A stretch of DNA of 64,000 nucleotides from Bicyclus anynana (taxonomy: Eukaryota; Arthropoda; Insecta; Lepidoptera; Nymphalidae). The notes below the pieces were generated by a model. That model did no database searches, had not been told where the DNA came from, and saw only the letters and a program-made list of their open reading frames with translations. This document shows positions 20,395 to 35,398 of the stretch, in pieces. The translations under genes were made by a program, and so were the position numbers. The stretch spans positions 11,646,292 to 11,710,291 of the forward strand of contig NC_069094.1 in the NCBI RefSeq assembly GCF_947172395.1, given 5' to 3'. Position 1 is the stretch's first letter. Every line of letters starts with the position of its first letter.

Positions 20395-23300
20395 TAAACT
20401 TAAATTACTTACTTCTATAATGGACTTATAATACTTAATACTGATTCTGTTTTGTTAGCTATAGCCAATGTAATTTATTGGTGTGAATTATTACATCCAT
20501 ATATTATTAGCTTAATTGCAGCAGCCTGCATCACTAATATACTATACCTAATGAATGTACAGATATTATACCTAATTTTATTTGATTGTGAAAAAACAAG
20601 CAATGTATTAACACTACTAAATATTTGAGACTTGAATTTAAATTTTACATTAAAAACAATACTTTTATACAGCTTCCCTCAAACATTTCCCCAATCTGTT
20701 ATTTTTTTTATTTTACTTGTATACTAGCTGACCCCACATGGTATCACTCACATAGTTCCATTCCTGTGAGAATACAGAAATATAATATAGCCTATATTAG
20801 TCACTGATAATATAACTTTCAATTGGTGATAGAATTATAAAAATCAATCCAGAAGTTTCAGAGCCTATTCAAATCAAACAAACAAACAATCCAATCTTTC
20901 CTCTCTATAATATTTGTATCTATACTAATATTATAAAGCTGAAGAGTTTGTTTGTTTGTTTGTTTGATTGAATGCGCTAATCTCAGGAACTACTGGTCTG
21001 ATTTGAAAAATTCTTTCAGCGTTAGATAGCCCATTTATCGAGGAAGGCTATAGGCTATATATTATCCCTGTATTCCTACGGGAACGGGAACCACGCGGGT
21101 GAAACCGCGCGGCGGCAGCTAGTAGATTAATATTTTTAAAACCCAAATACTTTTAATATAACCTAATTTGTTTAATTTTAATTTCAGAAAATGGTGTAAC
21201 AGAACCCTGCCATGCTCAACTAGAGTTTTGTGTATATTTGGTGTCAGCTGTGACTGGTAACCATACTAGAGAAGCAAGGGCTCTCAGATTTTGGTTCAAA
21301 CCTGAAGTCTCACTATATGATTGTCCACATGAGGCCCAGGCCTTCTTCCGAGAGCTTGTCAGTCCTCAAGACTTCCCTAAAGGTAGTATTACTTTATTAC
21401 CTTCTATTCTACTTCAATTCAATTTGGTAGGCTTTTCTTAGGGTCTTAATGCTATTTTTTTTTATTATACTTTACAAGTAAGGGTTCATTTACACGAGCG
21501 GCAACTCTACCGACGACTGCAGTCGGCTGCAGTCAGCGACGTCTCGACGTGTGTAAATGAACACTTAGCCCTTGATTACAATTTCACCTGATGGTAAGTG
21601 ATGATGCAATCTAAGATGAAAGCGGGCTAACTTAGAAGAGGATGAAAATCCACACCGCTTTTGGTTTCTACATAACATCGTACCAGGACGCTAAATCGCT
21701 TGGCGGTATGTCTTTGTTGATAGGGTGGTAACTAGCCACGGCCGAAGTCTCTCACCAGCCGGACCTGGACCAATTAAGAAAATCTCAATCGGCCCAGCGG
21801 GGGGTCAAACCCAGGACCCCTGTCTTGTAAATCTACTGTAATAATTTTCTTCTGATTTTCACACATACATTATACTACATGCTAAATACTCTGCAACTTC
21901 ATTTGAATATGAAGTGACAAATTGAATTTTTATAAAATACATGAACTTTATTTTCAGATTATGTTGGATTCATTAAGAAGATAATAAAACTAATGCAAAA
22001 TAAATATCACCAATTAAAACTATTAGAAGTTGAATTACGACAAGAAGGTACTGGAACCCCACCACCAGGTTAGTATTTAAAAAAAAAATCTTTAATGAAA
22101 TTTAAAACATAGATTCTAAGATTTATTTATTTTATGTTTTACTTCTTAATATATTTTATCTGTAATATATTTTATCTATAATATAATATTTATTTATTCA
22201 TTTACAATGTTGCGGTGACTATATATGTCACTGTAAAATTGTAAATACCATGCCACCCGAAATGTAATATCTGCAATAATGTGTACCACGCAATAATTTC
22301 ACCCTAAATTTCCCGTGTAAGAGCACCATTACGCTGTGTTACTTTAGGCAATTTTACATTTCTTTAGTAATTGGTTTACATTAGTTTATTTTATTAATTA
22401 TTGTGTGTGTGTGCAGCCTAATAAAAATATTTCTCTCTTATTCTATGCCACAGAACCGAATGGTGATATTACGAGTAAGAAAATTGTATACAAGTATGAT
22501 AATGGTTGTATGTATTTCATTAGTATATTATATATCGCATGCTGTGTTCTCTGACAATTGAGTTTGCAAGTAATACCTACTATTCAAATGTATTTCTGTC
22601 TACAAAAACATAATACATATTTACATATTCCTTCTTACTAACCTAAGGGTTGCTTTTGCCACCTTCTGATAAGTGTTCGATAGTCTAAACGTAAATTTTG
22701 TCACTTTCTTACCTTATAGTCCAGGAGTCCGAGGAGCATTTTTACAATTATTGATTATGATCAAGTTAATTTTCCGTGAGTAGCTTCATCTTCATGAGAC
22801 GCTCAACTTTATATTTACAAAATTTATTGATTCTGGTAGCTAACAGAGTTACTAGGTAATAAAAAATTCTGGGAACTAGAACTGTTAAGTTGTATAACTA
22901 TTAATTAAGCAACAGTAAAAAACAGCTTGTTAGTAACAATTTTTGATCAACCTTGTATCTATACATCAGAAATTGTTACTAACCAGCCGATTTTACTGTT
23001 GTAAATAATAAATAATAGTTATACTACTTAACAGCCACATTGTCCTACAAATTGCGTTGCACGTTATCTTGTTCCTACACTATGAAATTTTCATTATCTA
23101 GCTACCCTGTTAGCTACCAGAATCATGAACTTTCGTAAATATAAAAGTTGAGCGTCCGATCAAGATAAAGCTACTCACGGAAAACTAAATTGATAATAAT
23201 CAATTGTAAAAACGCTCCCCGGATCCTGGACTATTATGTTAAAAGATAAACAAAACTTGTGAATAAGCTATCCGACCATTATCAGAAGGTGTGTGAAACC

Positions 23301-26300
23301 GGCCGTTATATCGTAATATTTATTTACACAAAATAGGTATGATTTCACAGTAACAAAAATCAACTGACATGTTTTTAAAACATAACATAACATTTGAAAA
23401 TGTAAAATAGGCTATTCGCCTGCTGTACAGAACTAAGAATGTTTTTTTAATTAAGGCGAAAATTCTAATCACATTTTTATTTGTGAACATAATCTCGTAA
23501 TTGTATTATTTTTATATAACAAAATTGTATTTTTATCACTTTACCACAAACGCCAATCATAAACTGGGACGTCATTCGCTACAAGGCATCGGTTTGTGAT
23601 TGGCGCTTGAGGTGACGAGATATATCTCATCACTGCAAACGTAAATCACGCTGTTATCTCTATGAATGATGTCACTTGCTAATGTGTTGTGTTTCGGCGG
23701 CAAAAATTTTACGGTGATATTTTTTCAAATAAATTTTTTACTGGTTTTATTATTGACGGGACAAAATAAAATATAGCTTATAATACTTCCATAATTCAGT
23801 TTAAACACTGTTAACAAAGGAGGCAAGTAGCCTATTGTGTTATTGTTTCAATTTCAAATAGGTAAAAATTCATGTTTGTTTGTTTGTTATTTTTGCTAAA
23901 TATTTGCCAAGCACTTTCCAAAAGCCAAATGTAACAGGGAGTAGTGATTGTACCAACTGTTCCGAAAGAAAAAGTCCCGAGAGAAGTCAAAGAGAAAGTA
24001 AACAGTTGCTCTTCTAAAAAAAATACTTCTAATATATAGCTGACCTCGATAATCTTTATTCTGTCATATAAATTTCTTTCACACAAATATACCTACAGGG
24101 GGGGGGGGGGATATAATATGAGGATGAAAAATATTTACTTAGCTATCGTCCTACATACCAAATATATCAAAAACATTCTTTAAAAATCGTTTAAGCAGTT
24201 TACAAGTCGAGTGCAAACACTGTTATAACGTAATTTCTATAAATCAGATACAACATTGAAATCTCAAGTCAAATCATTCCAAGCATATCATAGAATATTA
24301 TCTTACACAATAATATGTAATGAATACTTACATATTAAGTTGCATTTTATAATCTATATATTTGTCATCGGTTTACTTATTGGTAAGAATGTCACACTTC
24401 TTGTTTTAAATTAACATAACTTACGACAGAATCTAAGGGCACCATGTTTCCTTGTATGTTTTGCTATTTAGCACAAATTAGACACCTGTATATTATATTT
24501 GTAATTGCTAGATGTACAATAGATTGTGAACATAAGATGTTTGTACCCCTATTAAAAGCATGTCTTAGTGAATATTAATATTATGTACTAGTTGACGCCC
24601 TGCGATCTCATCTGGATAGTTGATGTTCCCGTCGGAATATAGGAATAAAATATAACCCCTGTTACTCTTTATAGCATCAGCCATCTACTAAAAGTCCCGT
24701 CAAAATCGGTTCAACCGTTTAAAGAAACAAAGCCTAGGAACAAATAATAAGATGAAAGCCTAGGAACAAATAGTAAGACGAAAGAATTAATAGAATCAGC
24801 TATCTACCAGTAAAAGTCTCGTCAAAATCTGTCCAACCGTATAAGCCAGAACAAACAGTAAGAGTATGAAAAAATATTATTTTTAATACTTTTACAATCT
24901 AAAACTTCAATTTTAATTATTTGTACAGATGTATAAGTATAGGCTTTAAGGCTTATAGGTGTGTTGGTTTAAAATTTGATAAAAAGAAAAGTGATCCTAA
25001 AAAAAATTATCGCACGTACACAAAAGTATCCGCTAGTTAGTAAATTATATTGTGATAATTAAAGCAAATCTGTAAATATTTAATTTATTAGTAGCTAAAA
25101 TTAGGTATTGTTGTTATATTAATTACTACTCGAATATTTTGTTCTTGAGTATTATTAGCTATTATTTTGATTTTAGTGTCAATTTTGCATTATTGTAATG
25201 AATATGTTTATTTCAGCCTTCATTGATGACAGCATAGTAAATCAAACGCATATATCAGAACAGAGGGTACTTGATATGATTGAAAATGCCTACCCGAATC
25301 CCCTATCAGTTGAGGATTTTGTAACGTGAGTATATCCATAAATATATCTACAAACACACATTTATATTTAAACCAAACAAATACATACAATTCAGTAAAC
25401 ATCTTACCTGTAATTTTGTATATTGTTAGAGTGATTCCCCATTAGTAAGTTGCGTTACGGTGCGACGTCGCAGCGTCGACGCTGCGTCGTTTTCCATATA
25501 TTCTAAAAGATTCTTTAACGCGTTGCGTCATCGCTAGCAGGCGACGTTTCAGCGGACGACGAAGAGTCCTTTCTGTGATTCTACAACACATCGTGCGCGT
25601 TTTCATTAGAGCGATAACACGAATTTCGCCATGAGGATGTTTATCTGTGACCAAAACGCGTTGTTAACTATTTTTCCGATCAATGAGCGTTTTCGATCTT
25701 TGAGCTTAGCATATACATTGTTGAGACTGGCTGACTGTGTGTGCGTCGTCCTCTTCCGACGTGCGTCTTTCATCAAAGCAAGCAAGTGTGGCATACAAAT
25801 TACAATGCGTTGATCCGTTGCGATGACATAATGGAACGCACTGATGAGGCTTGCCCTTAAAGAAGTTATAACACAAACGTGTTTTCACCATTCATCGTTG
25901 TCATAAAAAATTTGAAAAAAATATGGATATCTGTATCTATAATATATTTATTTAAATTTTTGTGATATTCGATCATTATCATTTTAATGTGCCTCAGAAT
26001 ATTTACTTTTAACTAAATTATACTCGCCTAAAAGACATATTTTGGCCAAAATTTTTGTTAAATATCGCCACTGTGCGGTTAGATTTTTGTCATCTAAACC
26101 TAGTCTAATGAACCTTTTTATCATACTAAAAAAAGGAAGAGGTTCTAAATTCGACGCGTATGTTTTTTTAATGTTTGTGCCCTCGTAACTTCGTAATTTC
26201 CTAACATATTTTGAAAATTCTTTTTTGTTTGAGAGAGTATACTTCCAGATTGGTCCCATTTAATTTTCATGAAAATCGGTTCAGTAATTTTGTGTTAAAA

Positions 26301-29300
26301 TGAAAATAACTGAATTAAGTAAACGAAGTTGCGCTTTTAGTCACTATGACACTCTAAGAATAGAAAATAAAACAAAAAAAAATTAACCAACTTCAAAGAT
26401 GCATTACTTTATAAACCGAATTATAACATTGTAACTATGTCCTGTCTATTGATCGGTTTGAAGGCGATGCCATAAAAAGAAACAAAATAAAGTTTAAAAA
26501 ACTATTTGGCATAGCAAATGATTTTTTGAAGATATAATGTCCTAAATTACAAGTAAGGGTTCATTTACACAAGCGGCAACTCTACCGACGACCGCAGTCG
26601 ACTGCCGTTGGTTGCCGCCGAGACGTCGCCGACTGCAGTCGTCGGTAACAGCTGCCGCTCGTGTAAATTAACACTAAGACATTTGCAGTGCCGGGAAATG
26701 GTCGAAGGCCGACGTCAAAGACGCTTTGGAGTCTTTGGAAGAGAAAGGCTTGACACGGCTGATGTCCGACGGTATCTACGTACGACAGCATAGTATCGAC
26801 ACACAGGTATGTACAGCTACAACTATATATACTCAGAGGCACAATTATCCGCCCACTTTAATATTCATTCATTATCAACCCATATTCGGTTCAGCTCGAG
26901 TCTCTTCTCAGAATGAAAGGGGTAAGGCCAATAGTCCACCGCGCTGGCCCAATGCAGATTGGCAGACTTCACACACGCAGAGAAAATTATCTGATGTGCA
27001 GGTTTCCTCACAATGTTTTTCTTCACCGTTTGAGACACGTGATATTTAATTTCTTAAAATGCACTCAACAACTGAAAAGTTGGAGGTGCATGCCCCGGAC
27101 CGGATTCGAACCTACGCTCTACGGAATCGGAGGCAGAGGTCATATCCACTGGCTTATCACGTAGATACTTTAATATATTCGCGTAATATTAAAGTGGGCA
27201 GATAATTGTGCCTTTGAGTATATATTCTAGTTTATGATATAGTTTTGACCTCAGTGGCCCAGTAACTTGTAAACGTATACGACAATATGTGTAAACGAAA
27301 TGTGTGTGCAAAGCATTTATAGCCTTAATAGCTCAACGGTAAGAGTGGTCGGACTCACCACAGAGGGGTGGTGGTTCGATCCCCGTCCCGTTGGTCTATT
27401 GTCGTGCCCACTCCTAACACAGTTTTTCCCGACTAGTTGGAGAGGAATGGGAATATTGGTCATATTTGAAAAAAAAGATATGGCAAATATTCTTTTTGCA
27501 CAGTGGATTTACAAGACGGAGGTCCTAGGTTCGATCCCCGGCTGGGCCGATTCAGGTTTTCTTAATTGGTCTAGGTCTGGCTGGTGGGAGACTTTGACCG
27601 TGGCTAGTTACCACCCTACCGACAAAGACGTTCCGCCAAACGATTTAGCGTTACGGTACGTTGTGGTGTAGAAACCGAAATGGGTGTGGATTTTCATCCT
27701 CCTCCTAACAAATTAGCCCGCTTCTATATTAGATTGCAGCATCACTTACCATCAGATGAGATTGTCGGCTTGTAAAGAATAAAAAAAAAACAAAAATATA
27801 CTAACTCGGCGCCATCGATCTCCTATTAAAAAGTGGATGCACAATCAGCGACCAAATAACGTCCCCACTCAATGAGCGCCAAATACAACTTCTTGGCATT
27901 CAATTCAAGTATTTGCAAATTCAACCTTAAACTCAATTCTTAAGGTTGAATTTGTTTTAAATTTGGGATTTCATTGAATATTGGACTATATTTAAAGGCC
28001 TTTAGGTATAATTTTATTTACCAATAATTCTAAAACTGTTAAAGCAAAATTCGCCATTTTTTAAATGAAATTTTCTACATGATTGTAAGTCCTTTTATTA
28101 TAAAAGTATTCACTGTTAGGATATCAAACAAACGAGAAAACCAATAAATGATGTGTGATTTTACTTAGGTATTTATACTTTATACGAGTCTTCTTCTTCT
28201 TAAAGTGCCTCTCCATTACTGAAGGTCGGCGGTCAGCTTTCTAAACTTTTCCTTGTCCATGGCTAGGCGGAAAAGTTCTTCGACTGTCTTTATGCCAGTC
28301 CACTCCCTTATATTTATTGATACGAGTAGATAGGTACTTGTAAATTCCCATGGCGCTTTTCTAAGAGCTATTATATTTGGTCATAATTTTTATACTGTCT
28401 AGTATATGAGGCATTTTTTATTTTTATACATATGAGCACATAGTAATGTAATCGAGTTATGTCTGTGAGTCATTCTTAAATTAAGTCACATTTGGCACGT
28501 GTGGATGGTAGCTACCGCGATTATTATTGTAGTGTGACGTCACTATAGAAGCTTGAAGGGAAAATACGCCTTAAATCGACCTAAGTCAAACAGATAAGCT
28601 AAATAAAAAGGTAGTTTCATAACTTGTCTCCTTAAATGTTTTTCTACAATGTAAAAAAAACTTTCTGAGAAATTCGTTCTCTTATTTACAAATTAGGGTT
28701 AATAAGTAGAAGTCATGGACTTAATCCGTTATCCTATTCTTAGTTGCTCGCAAACTCTCAAATAGTTTTTTTTTAATTCTTTACAATCTCACTTGATAGA
28801 AAATGATGATGCAAAAGTTTTACTCATACATTTTTTCTTCATTCCATACAACGACCACTCTCTATAACGCCATAAAATGTACTGTCCCTTTAGTGTCGTT
28901 AGGTACATGGAGTTTACACTGTACTTTTATGAAGTGTAATTCCATAATATTCTTGACTATGTTTATGACAAAGATAGCCCTTGACTGCGAGCTCATTTTA
29001 AGCGACTAATTTTAAGTGTTGATGCGGTCCTTAGAAGTGGGCTTACCTACGTAAAAGACATTCAAGTTTATTCTGCCGATATCTCTGATGGTTTCTACGC
29101 GGCATAATACCTACATAAGCAAATAATAAGACAGTAAAAGTCATAGTCCAGAAGTAGGATACAAAAAGCGCCTTTGCCGGTAGGTAACAATATCTCCAGT
29201 CGAAAATATGTAAGTGCGACCAATAGCGGTGAATTGCTCTCTCTTTTGTTGCGATGGGCTAAAAGAGAAAGTGATATTTTCGTCTCGGGTAATTTCCTTG

Positions 29301-32300
29301 ACGCATGCTAGCCCCGCTGAGCCAATTTAAAAAATAAACAAAAGAAATGATTAATAGGTGGTGAAACAAATGCCCACGTTATGCTCATCCCGCCAACCCA
29401 CGATTGCCGTGGTGACCGCCCTCTACTGTGAGAAGCAAGCCGTCGACGCCATGATGGACAACCAAGAGACTTACGTACGATACACTACTGTGGGTAAGTG
29501 CTTAAAGGTTTTTTTTCAGACAGGGAAATCCCTTTATAAGATACCCGACTTAATGAGGGAGAAGACGGGTTATGTGGGTTTTAAAACCCTTTCGGTGGAC
29601 AGCGCATTTTGACAGGCTCCGGGACCTCACACAAAATCAACGGTGCCTCTATTGCAATACACTTTTAGTGCTTCTTCTTCTTCTGAGTGATTTATTTATG
29701 TTAGGTACTACATATAGCAGCTTGTGCCGCTGTAAGGTGCTGGATGACATTTACATAGAATCTCAATTTCGTATAAGTCAATTAACATAGTCTAACTTAG
29801 TGAATCATACTGCAGACTTGAGCCAATTTGGAAAAATATAAACCCCCATAAAAGCGAGAATCAAACCAGAACCTCCACATTATTCGTTGGTCTCAATTAA
29901 CATTCCTTCATTATTATTATGTAACGGTTGATTTGCTATATTACTTTACTATATTATACAGTTAGTGTCTCGTTAATTACACGCTTAATATGCTTTGTAA
30001 TTAAAACTTACTTATTACACTATCAATCTGTAGGTAAATGCATGGAGTGAATGTTAAACATTCATGACATCTTGATTTAAAATGATAAAGGTAATAATAT
30101 TACGACATAAAGGAAAACCCTGTGATGGAAAATGTTAATATACTATTTACGAGTATCATATTATGACATTTTAAAGTGATAAATAAAACAATAGACAAAA
30201 ATATTTTTCATTAATTTTATTGCAAATAAAAAAAAATAACAATATTGTTTGTAACTTGGGTGGGATTCACAATAACAATAAACAAAACATTCTTATAATT
30301 ACAATAAAAATACTTGTTATTACAGATTTAAATTAATACTGTATAAAAATGGAATTCTGTTTCATAATAACAGACCGTGTGTGTACTATTTAGGAAACAT
30401 TTTCCAAATGCACTTATTAAATAATAATAAATTAAATCTTACACATATGTAATAACTAATTAATAAATAATTACGCATAAGTAAACTTTAAATCTTCTAT
30501 TTTATTAATATCACCATCAATAGTCAAAAATGTGATGTCGTTCAAATTGAATTTCAATGTTCTAGTGCCCATACTTGCTTCAAACACATATATATCCAGA
30601 TTAGATGAAAATCCATTGCCTTTTACTGCTACAGTGAAATTGAATTTGCCATCTGCTACAAAATGAGAAATATTATAAGAATTGTTGATTTACTCCTACC
30701 ATATGTATACTAAATAGGTACAGTGTGAATTTCAAAAGTTCCACATATTGTAAAGCTGAAGAATTTGTCAGTCAGTCAGTCACCTTTGAGTTTTATATAT
30801 TTAGATATAAACTTCTGACAATAACCAAAAAAAAAAAAAACAAAATATACTTTATTTTTCATTAACTGTACAATTACAGTTAATGAAAAATAAAGTATAT
30901 TTTGGTTTTTTTTTATTTTTATTTTATTATTGTTACATACACTTACAATTACAGTTCATGATAAACAAAGTATATAAGTAAAACTGCAAATTAATGAAAT
31001 AACAGCTACATTACTTGAAATAGACAACAAATATATTATCAGATGAAAAATATCCTCTCAATATTTACTACAGATGCAAAAACTCGCTGATAATTCCATT
31101 AGTGAATGAGTTTTTAAAATCGGTCCAATAGTTTCAAAACCTATAAGTAAAGTAAATTTAGAGCTCAACGGTAAGAGCGGATGAACTCATCACCGAGGGG
31201 TGGTGGTTCGGTCCCTGCCCTGTTGGCCTATTGTCATACCCACTCCTAGCTAGAATATTGGTCATATTATAAAAGATATGGCAAATATTCTTTACAAAAA
31301 AAAAACTTCAGCTATTTAAATAACTGTTACGAGTACATTACCTGGAAATAGACCTAAGAGATCTGGATCGCCCATTGGAGGGTTATTGTCTGGTTGTCCG
31401 TTCATGCTGCCGCTTATATGAAAATGTCCTTCAGCAAAGTTTGCCTCTGCCCAACATGCAATATTTCTTACGTCAGGGTTATATGAACCTGTAGTTAGAT
31501 TGAGTCTTATCCTGAAAAGTTATATTAAAGTTGATGAATTTGATACCATGGCTATGGGCATCATATTAACAACTAGCCAACACCTCATGTATTCACCTGC
31601 ATAGCTCCCATTACCATAAGATTATGAGGATAAAATACAGCCTACAATACTCACAAAAAATGTGGCTTCTAGCGGTAAAAGTATTTTCAAAATTGGTTCA
31701 GTGGTTTCAAAGATTACCCCCAACAACACAACAAACTTTACCTCTTTATAATATTAGTATAGATACAAAATATTTAATTTACTGTTAAAGATATGGTACT
31801 AATAACCAAATGGACCTACATACAACGGCCAACCACTAAAGGCCAAGTGCTGAAAAGGGCCAGGAAAGAAGAAGATGTTACTAATAGTAATTTGTAATTC
31901 TGTGAAGTGTCAAATGGTTAATTCACTAATTTTGTAATTTGTCAATTGACACAAAATAAGAAAGTGACAAATCTCATGTTTAGCCTATACACCACTTAGC
32001 AGAAGGTGGTGAAATATAAAAGTTAAATAGGTACATAATATTTTAAAAGTTAAATTTTAAACAGGTCCAGGTAATAAACTGATTTCTTCCAGACCACTAT
32101 AAAACTTGAGCTGATATCAAAATGAAGTATCATTTTAGACATTGTGCAATATAAATGCATAGAGTATTTCCTTTTTTCAAAATCAGTTGTATTATTTCAC
32201 TAGCTGACGCCGCGCGTTTTTATAGCTGACGCCGCGCGTTTTTACCTGCGTGGTTCCCGTTCCTATGGAATGAATATGGGGATAATATATAGCCCACCAC

Positions 32301-35300
32301 CGAGCCTTCCTCGATAAATGGGCTATCTAACGCTGAAAGAATTTTTCGAATCGGATCAGTAGTTCCAGAGATTAGCGCGTTCAATCAAACAAACTCTTCA
32401 GCTTTATAATTAGTATAGAGTATAGATGAAATGAAATAATTGGTATCAACAAGCAGGAAAACTACCTATTAAGATGTTAATACTGATAAAATATATACAA
32501 GTTTTATGATAAAGGCTCACAATTGCTTATATGTAGGCGTGAATGTTGTAGGTAGATTACCTTTGTGGATTGTCTTGAAGTGTTCCATTTATTTCTATGA
32601 GATCGCCATGCCTTAGTGGCCTCGGTAATCGGAACATGTTCTCGTTGTGTGTGTCTGATTCGGGCCAAGCTGTATTTTGCGAGCCTCCGTTTAACATAGT
32701 ACCATACACCTCATTGTCAACGGGGGAACTAGATTCAACGAAAGAGGTTTAATTAATCATAAAAGATATGCACACACATCATCAAACTATTATTTACTTA
32801 GCTAAGTAATTCAATGTTTTTATTGTGTAATTTACGTAAACCAAACACTTTTTATTCGTAGTAAACCATTGAATCGATTAGAATAATAAAACGCCTAGTT
32901 ACGGAACTTATATTTTCGTATTTCACCACGTCAACTAACCACAATTATTTTACGACACTGTGGGCGATTCATCTTATAAGATATAAACCAATAGGAATTA
33001 CCATAATTTATGCATTCATTGATGTATACAATTTTAAAAACATGTTTTCGTTTTCGGGGCAACTCTATCTAACCTCAGAACCGGACTTGTAATTTTGACA
33101 ACAGAATTGACATTGACATTCGGCTATCAAAATACTAACGTTTGGAAATAATAAAACAATTCGACAAGGTGACAAATTACACTTTCAAATGACGAAATAT
33201 ACGTAGACAGAGATAACGTTTGAACGTTAACATTTTTTTAAACACAGAAGTGGATTTTTGTATAAACTCATCAAGAAAACTTGATGGTACCACCAGCTGT
33301 TGTCCAAAATTACACTTTAAACTTTAATAATTTTAACGTAGACGAATCCATGAAAACCTTACCCCATAACGCACTCCCAACAGTTTTTTAACATCGCGAC
33401 GTATCTAAGTTTCCAATCAATAAATAAACACAACACGTCAGTTCACGCTGAGATTCGTTTTTAACTACCTATCAATGATAGAGAGATGGAATGTGGATTG
33501 ACTGAGATGACGTAATACCGAAAACAAACACGCTCACAGCGGAATACGGAGTCACAATACACTTATACAGTATACACCGTTGACCGTACACACCTTGAAG
33601 ATCATCGGCACAGGCACGCCGCTACCTTCGAGTCGCGCGACTTCAAGTTCCGTTCGAGACGTCTGCAACGGTCACGGCTTGTACACATAATGCGTACAAT
33701 GTTACTCGCCAAACTTTATGTGAAGCTTTATTATATTGATTTCCCCAAATAATGACGCACACAACATTTTTACAAAGTGCCCGATGTACATACTTCTCCT
33801 TTGATTTTCCTCGTCTAATTATATTTAAGGCGTAACAATCCACACTTCCGTACGCATAACGAAATCGGTCACGCAGCGTAAGGTAGGAGAATAGGATCGT
33901 TGAGAATAGGTGGTGTAGTCTTTGGGATACACTTTCTCATATTAGGTTTCATAAAGTAACTGCGCTAGGTATTTTACTTTTTTGTTGTTGGTTTTGGTAC
34001 TTGTTACAATAGGGTTTATAAATATTACATTTAAAAAACCCTAATGTTTCAACATTACTTCCGGAGCTACAGGGATTAAAAGAGTGATATTTTGCGACGA
34101 CTGTCACGGATCTCATACAAAATGGCACGAATTAATGACGTCGTTGATCATAATGATCATTAGATTTGTATGGGTGTTCAAATAAAATAACAAATACATA
34201 TTGTTATTTGTGCGTTTGTTTATAAATAGTTTATATATTGAAAAATGTCACGTGTAAGGAAGATAATAATGTATGAATTTTCATATAATAACGATAAAAG
34301 ATTTTTAGTAGATTTAGAAATTTTATTATCTTATTTATTTTGCAAACATCCAGACAATCTTTGTTTTTTACATATTAATTAGTTAATATTGACCTTATTT
34401 ACCCGAATGTCTCATAAAAATCAGTATATTCAAACCTAATTATCATCTCCATTATGCTTGGATGAGGTCCAAGTTGGGCCATTGTCCAGAAAATACCCGT
34501 TTACTCTTTCTTATTGATAGTGATCGTTAAAAGAGTCAAACATTTCCTCCCTAATCCAGAAAACCTGCATTGGAGCAGCGTGGTTGGATAAGCTCCATAT
34601 CCCCTCTCCTTTAAAGAGGGATATGGTCGTCTATTAGCCTTTAAAATTGGCAAATAATGATTATTATTAATAAAAAATAAATCATTGAAATTATTGTTCA
34701 AAGTTTTTTATTAATTCCATGATTTAACATTAGAAAGACGGGACGGGGGTCTTTTGACCAATTTGATCGATCAATTAAAATCGTTCGATATTTTTTTATA
34801 TTTTGTTAATACATATTTTATCCTCGCATTCCTACTGGAATGGAAACTACCGAGAGGTTAACAACATTAACAACATTAAATTAGGACAACTAATAATTCA
34901 GGATAACATTTTGACGAGGTTTCCTAACGATATATTTATATTAAACTGACCTCTGAAACTAAAGTATTAACTAAATATCCATTGTTAAACAATTAATTAT
35001 CATTAACATAACAAAATCTATTGGAGAGAGGCAGCTGATTTCCTCAAAGCCCGAATTATTAAGTGAGGTCGAGAAGTTCTATTGACAGTTATAAACGACT
35101 ACTCAGTAGCCTGTTGATAATTTGGCTAAAGACCCTAGATCCAAGTTGACCCGACACTATACTATCCCTTCTCAGCTTATACGAGATTAGTACGGCTCTC
35201 AAACACCTGAAATACAATAAGGCACAAACGCAGCGGGCGATGGAACGAGCTATGCTAGGAGTATCTCTGCGTGATCGAATCAGAAATGAGATCCGCAGAA

Positions 35301-35339
35301 GAATAAAAATCACCGACATAGCTCAACATGTCGCAAACC

Positions 35340-35398
<59 letters not shown>

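Larger units (their letters stand above)
22069..25216. other. Intron 3 of the phosphorylase-like gene
   Basis: Besides the candidate microexon and the foldback element, it has an inverted pair at 23545-23610 (ACAAACGCCAATCA and TGATTGGCGC), a 13-G run at 24098-24110, and two LINE-tail repeats at about 24592-24870 (GACGCCCTGCGATCTC, GTCAAAATCGGTTCAACCGT). I see no other gene. Confidence 0.5.

Noticed and set aside
25442..25891. Several overlapping basic ORFs
   Set aside because: All lie in a CG-rich MITE with inverted words; frames on both strands are open only because of its composition.
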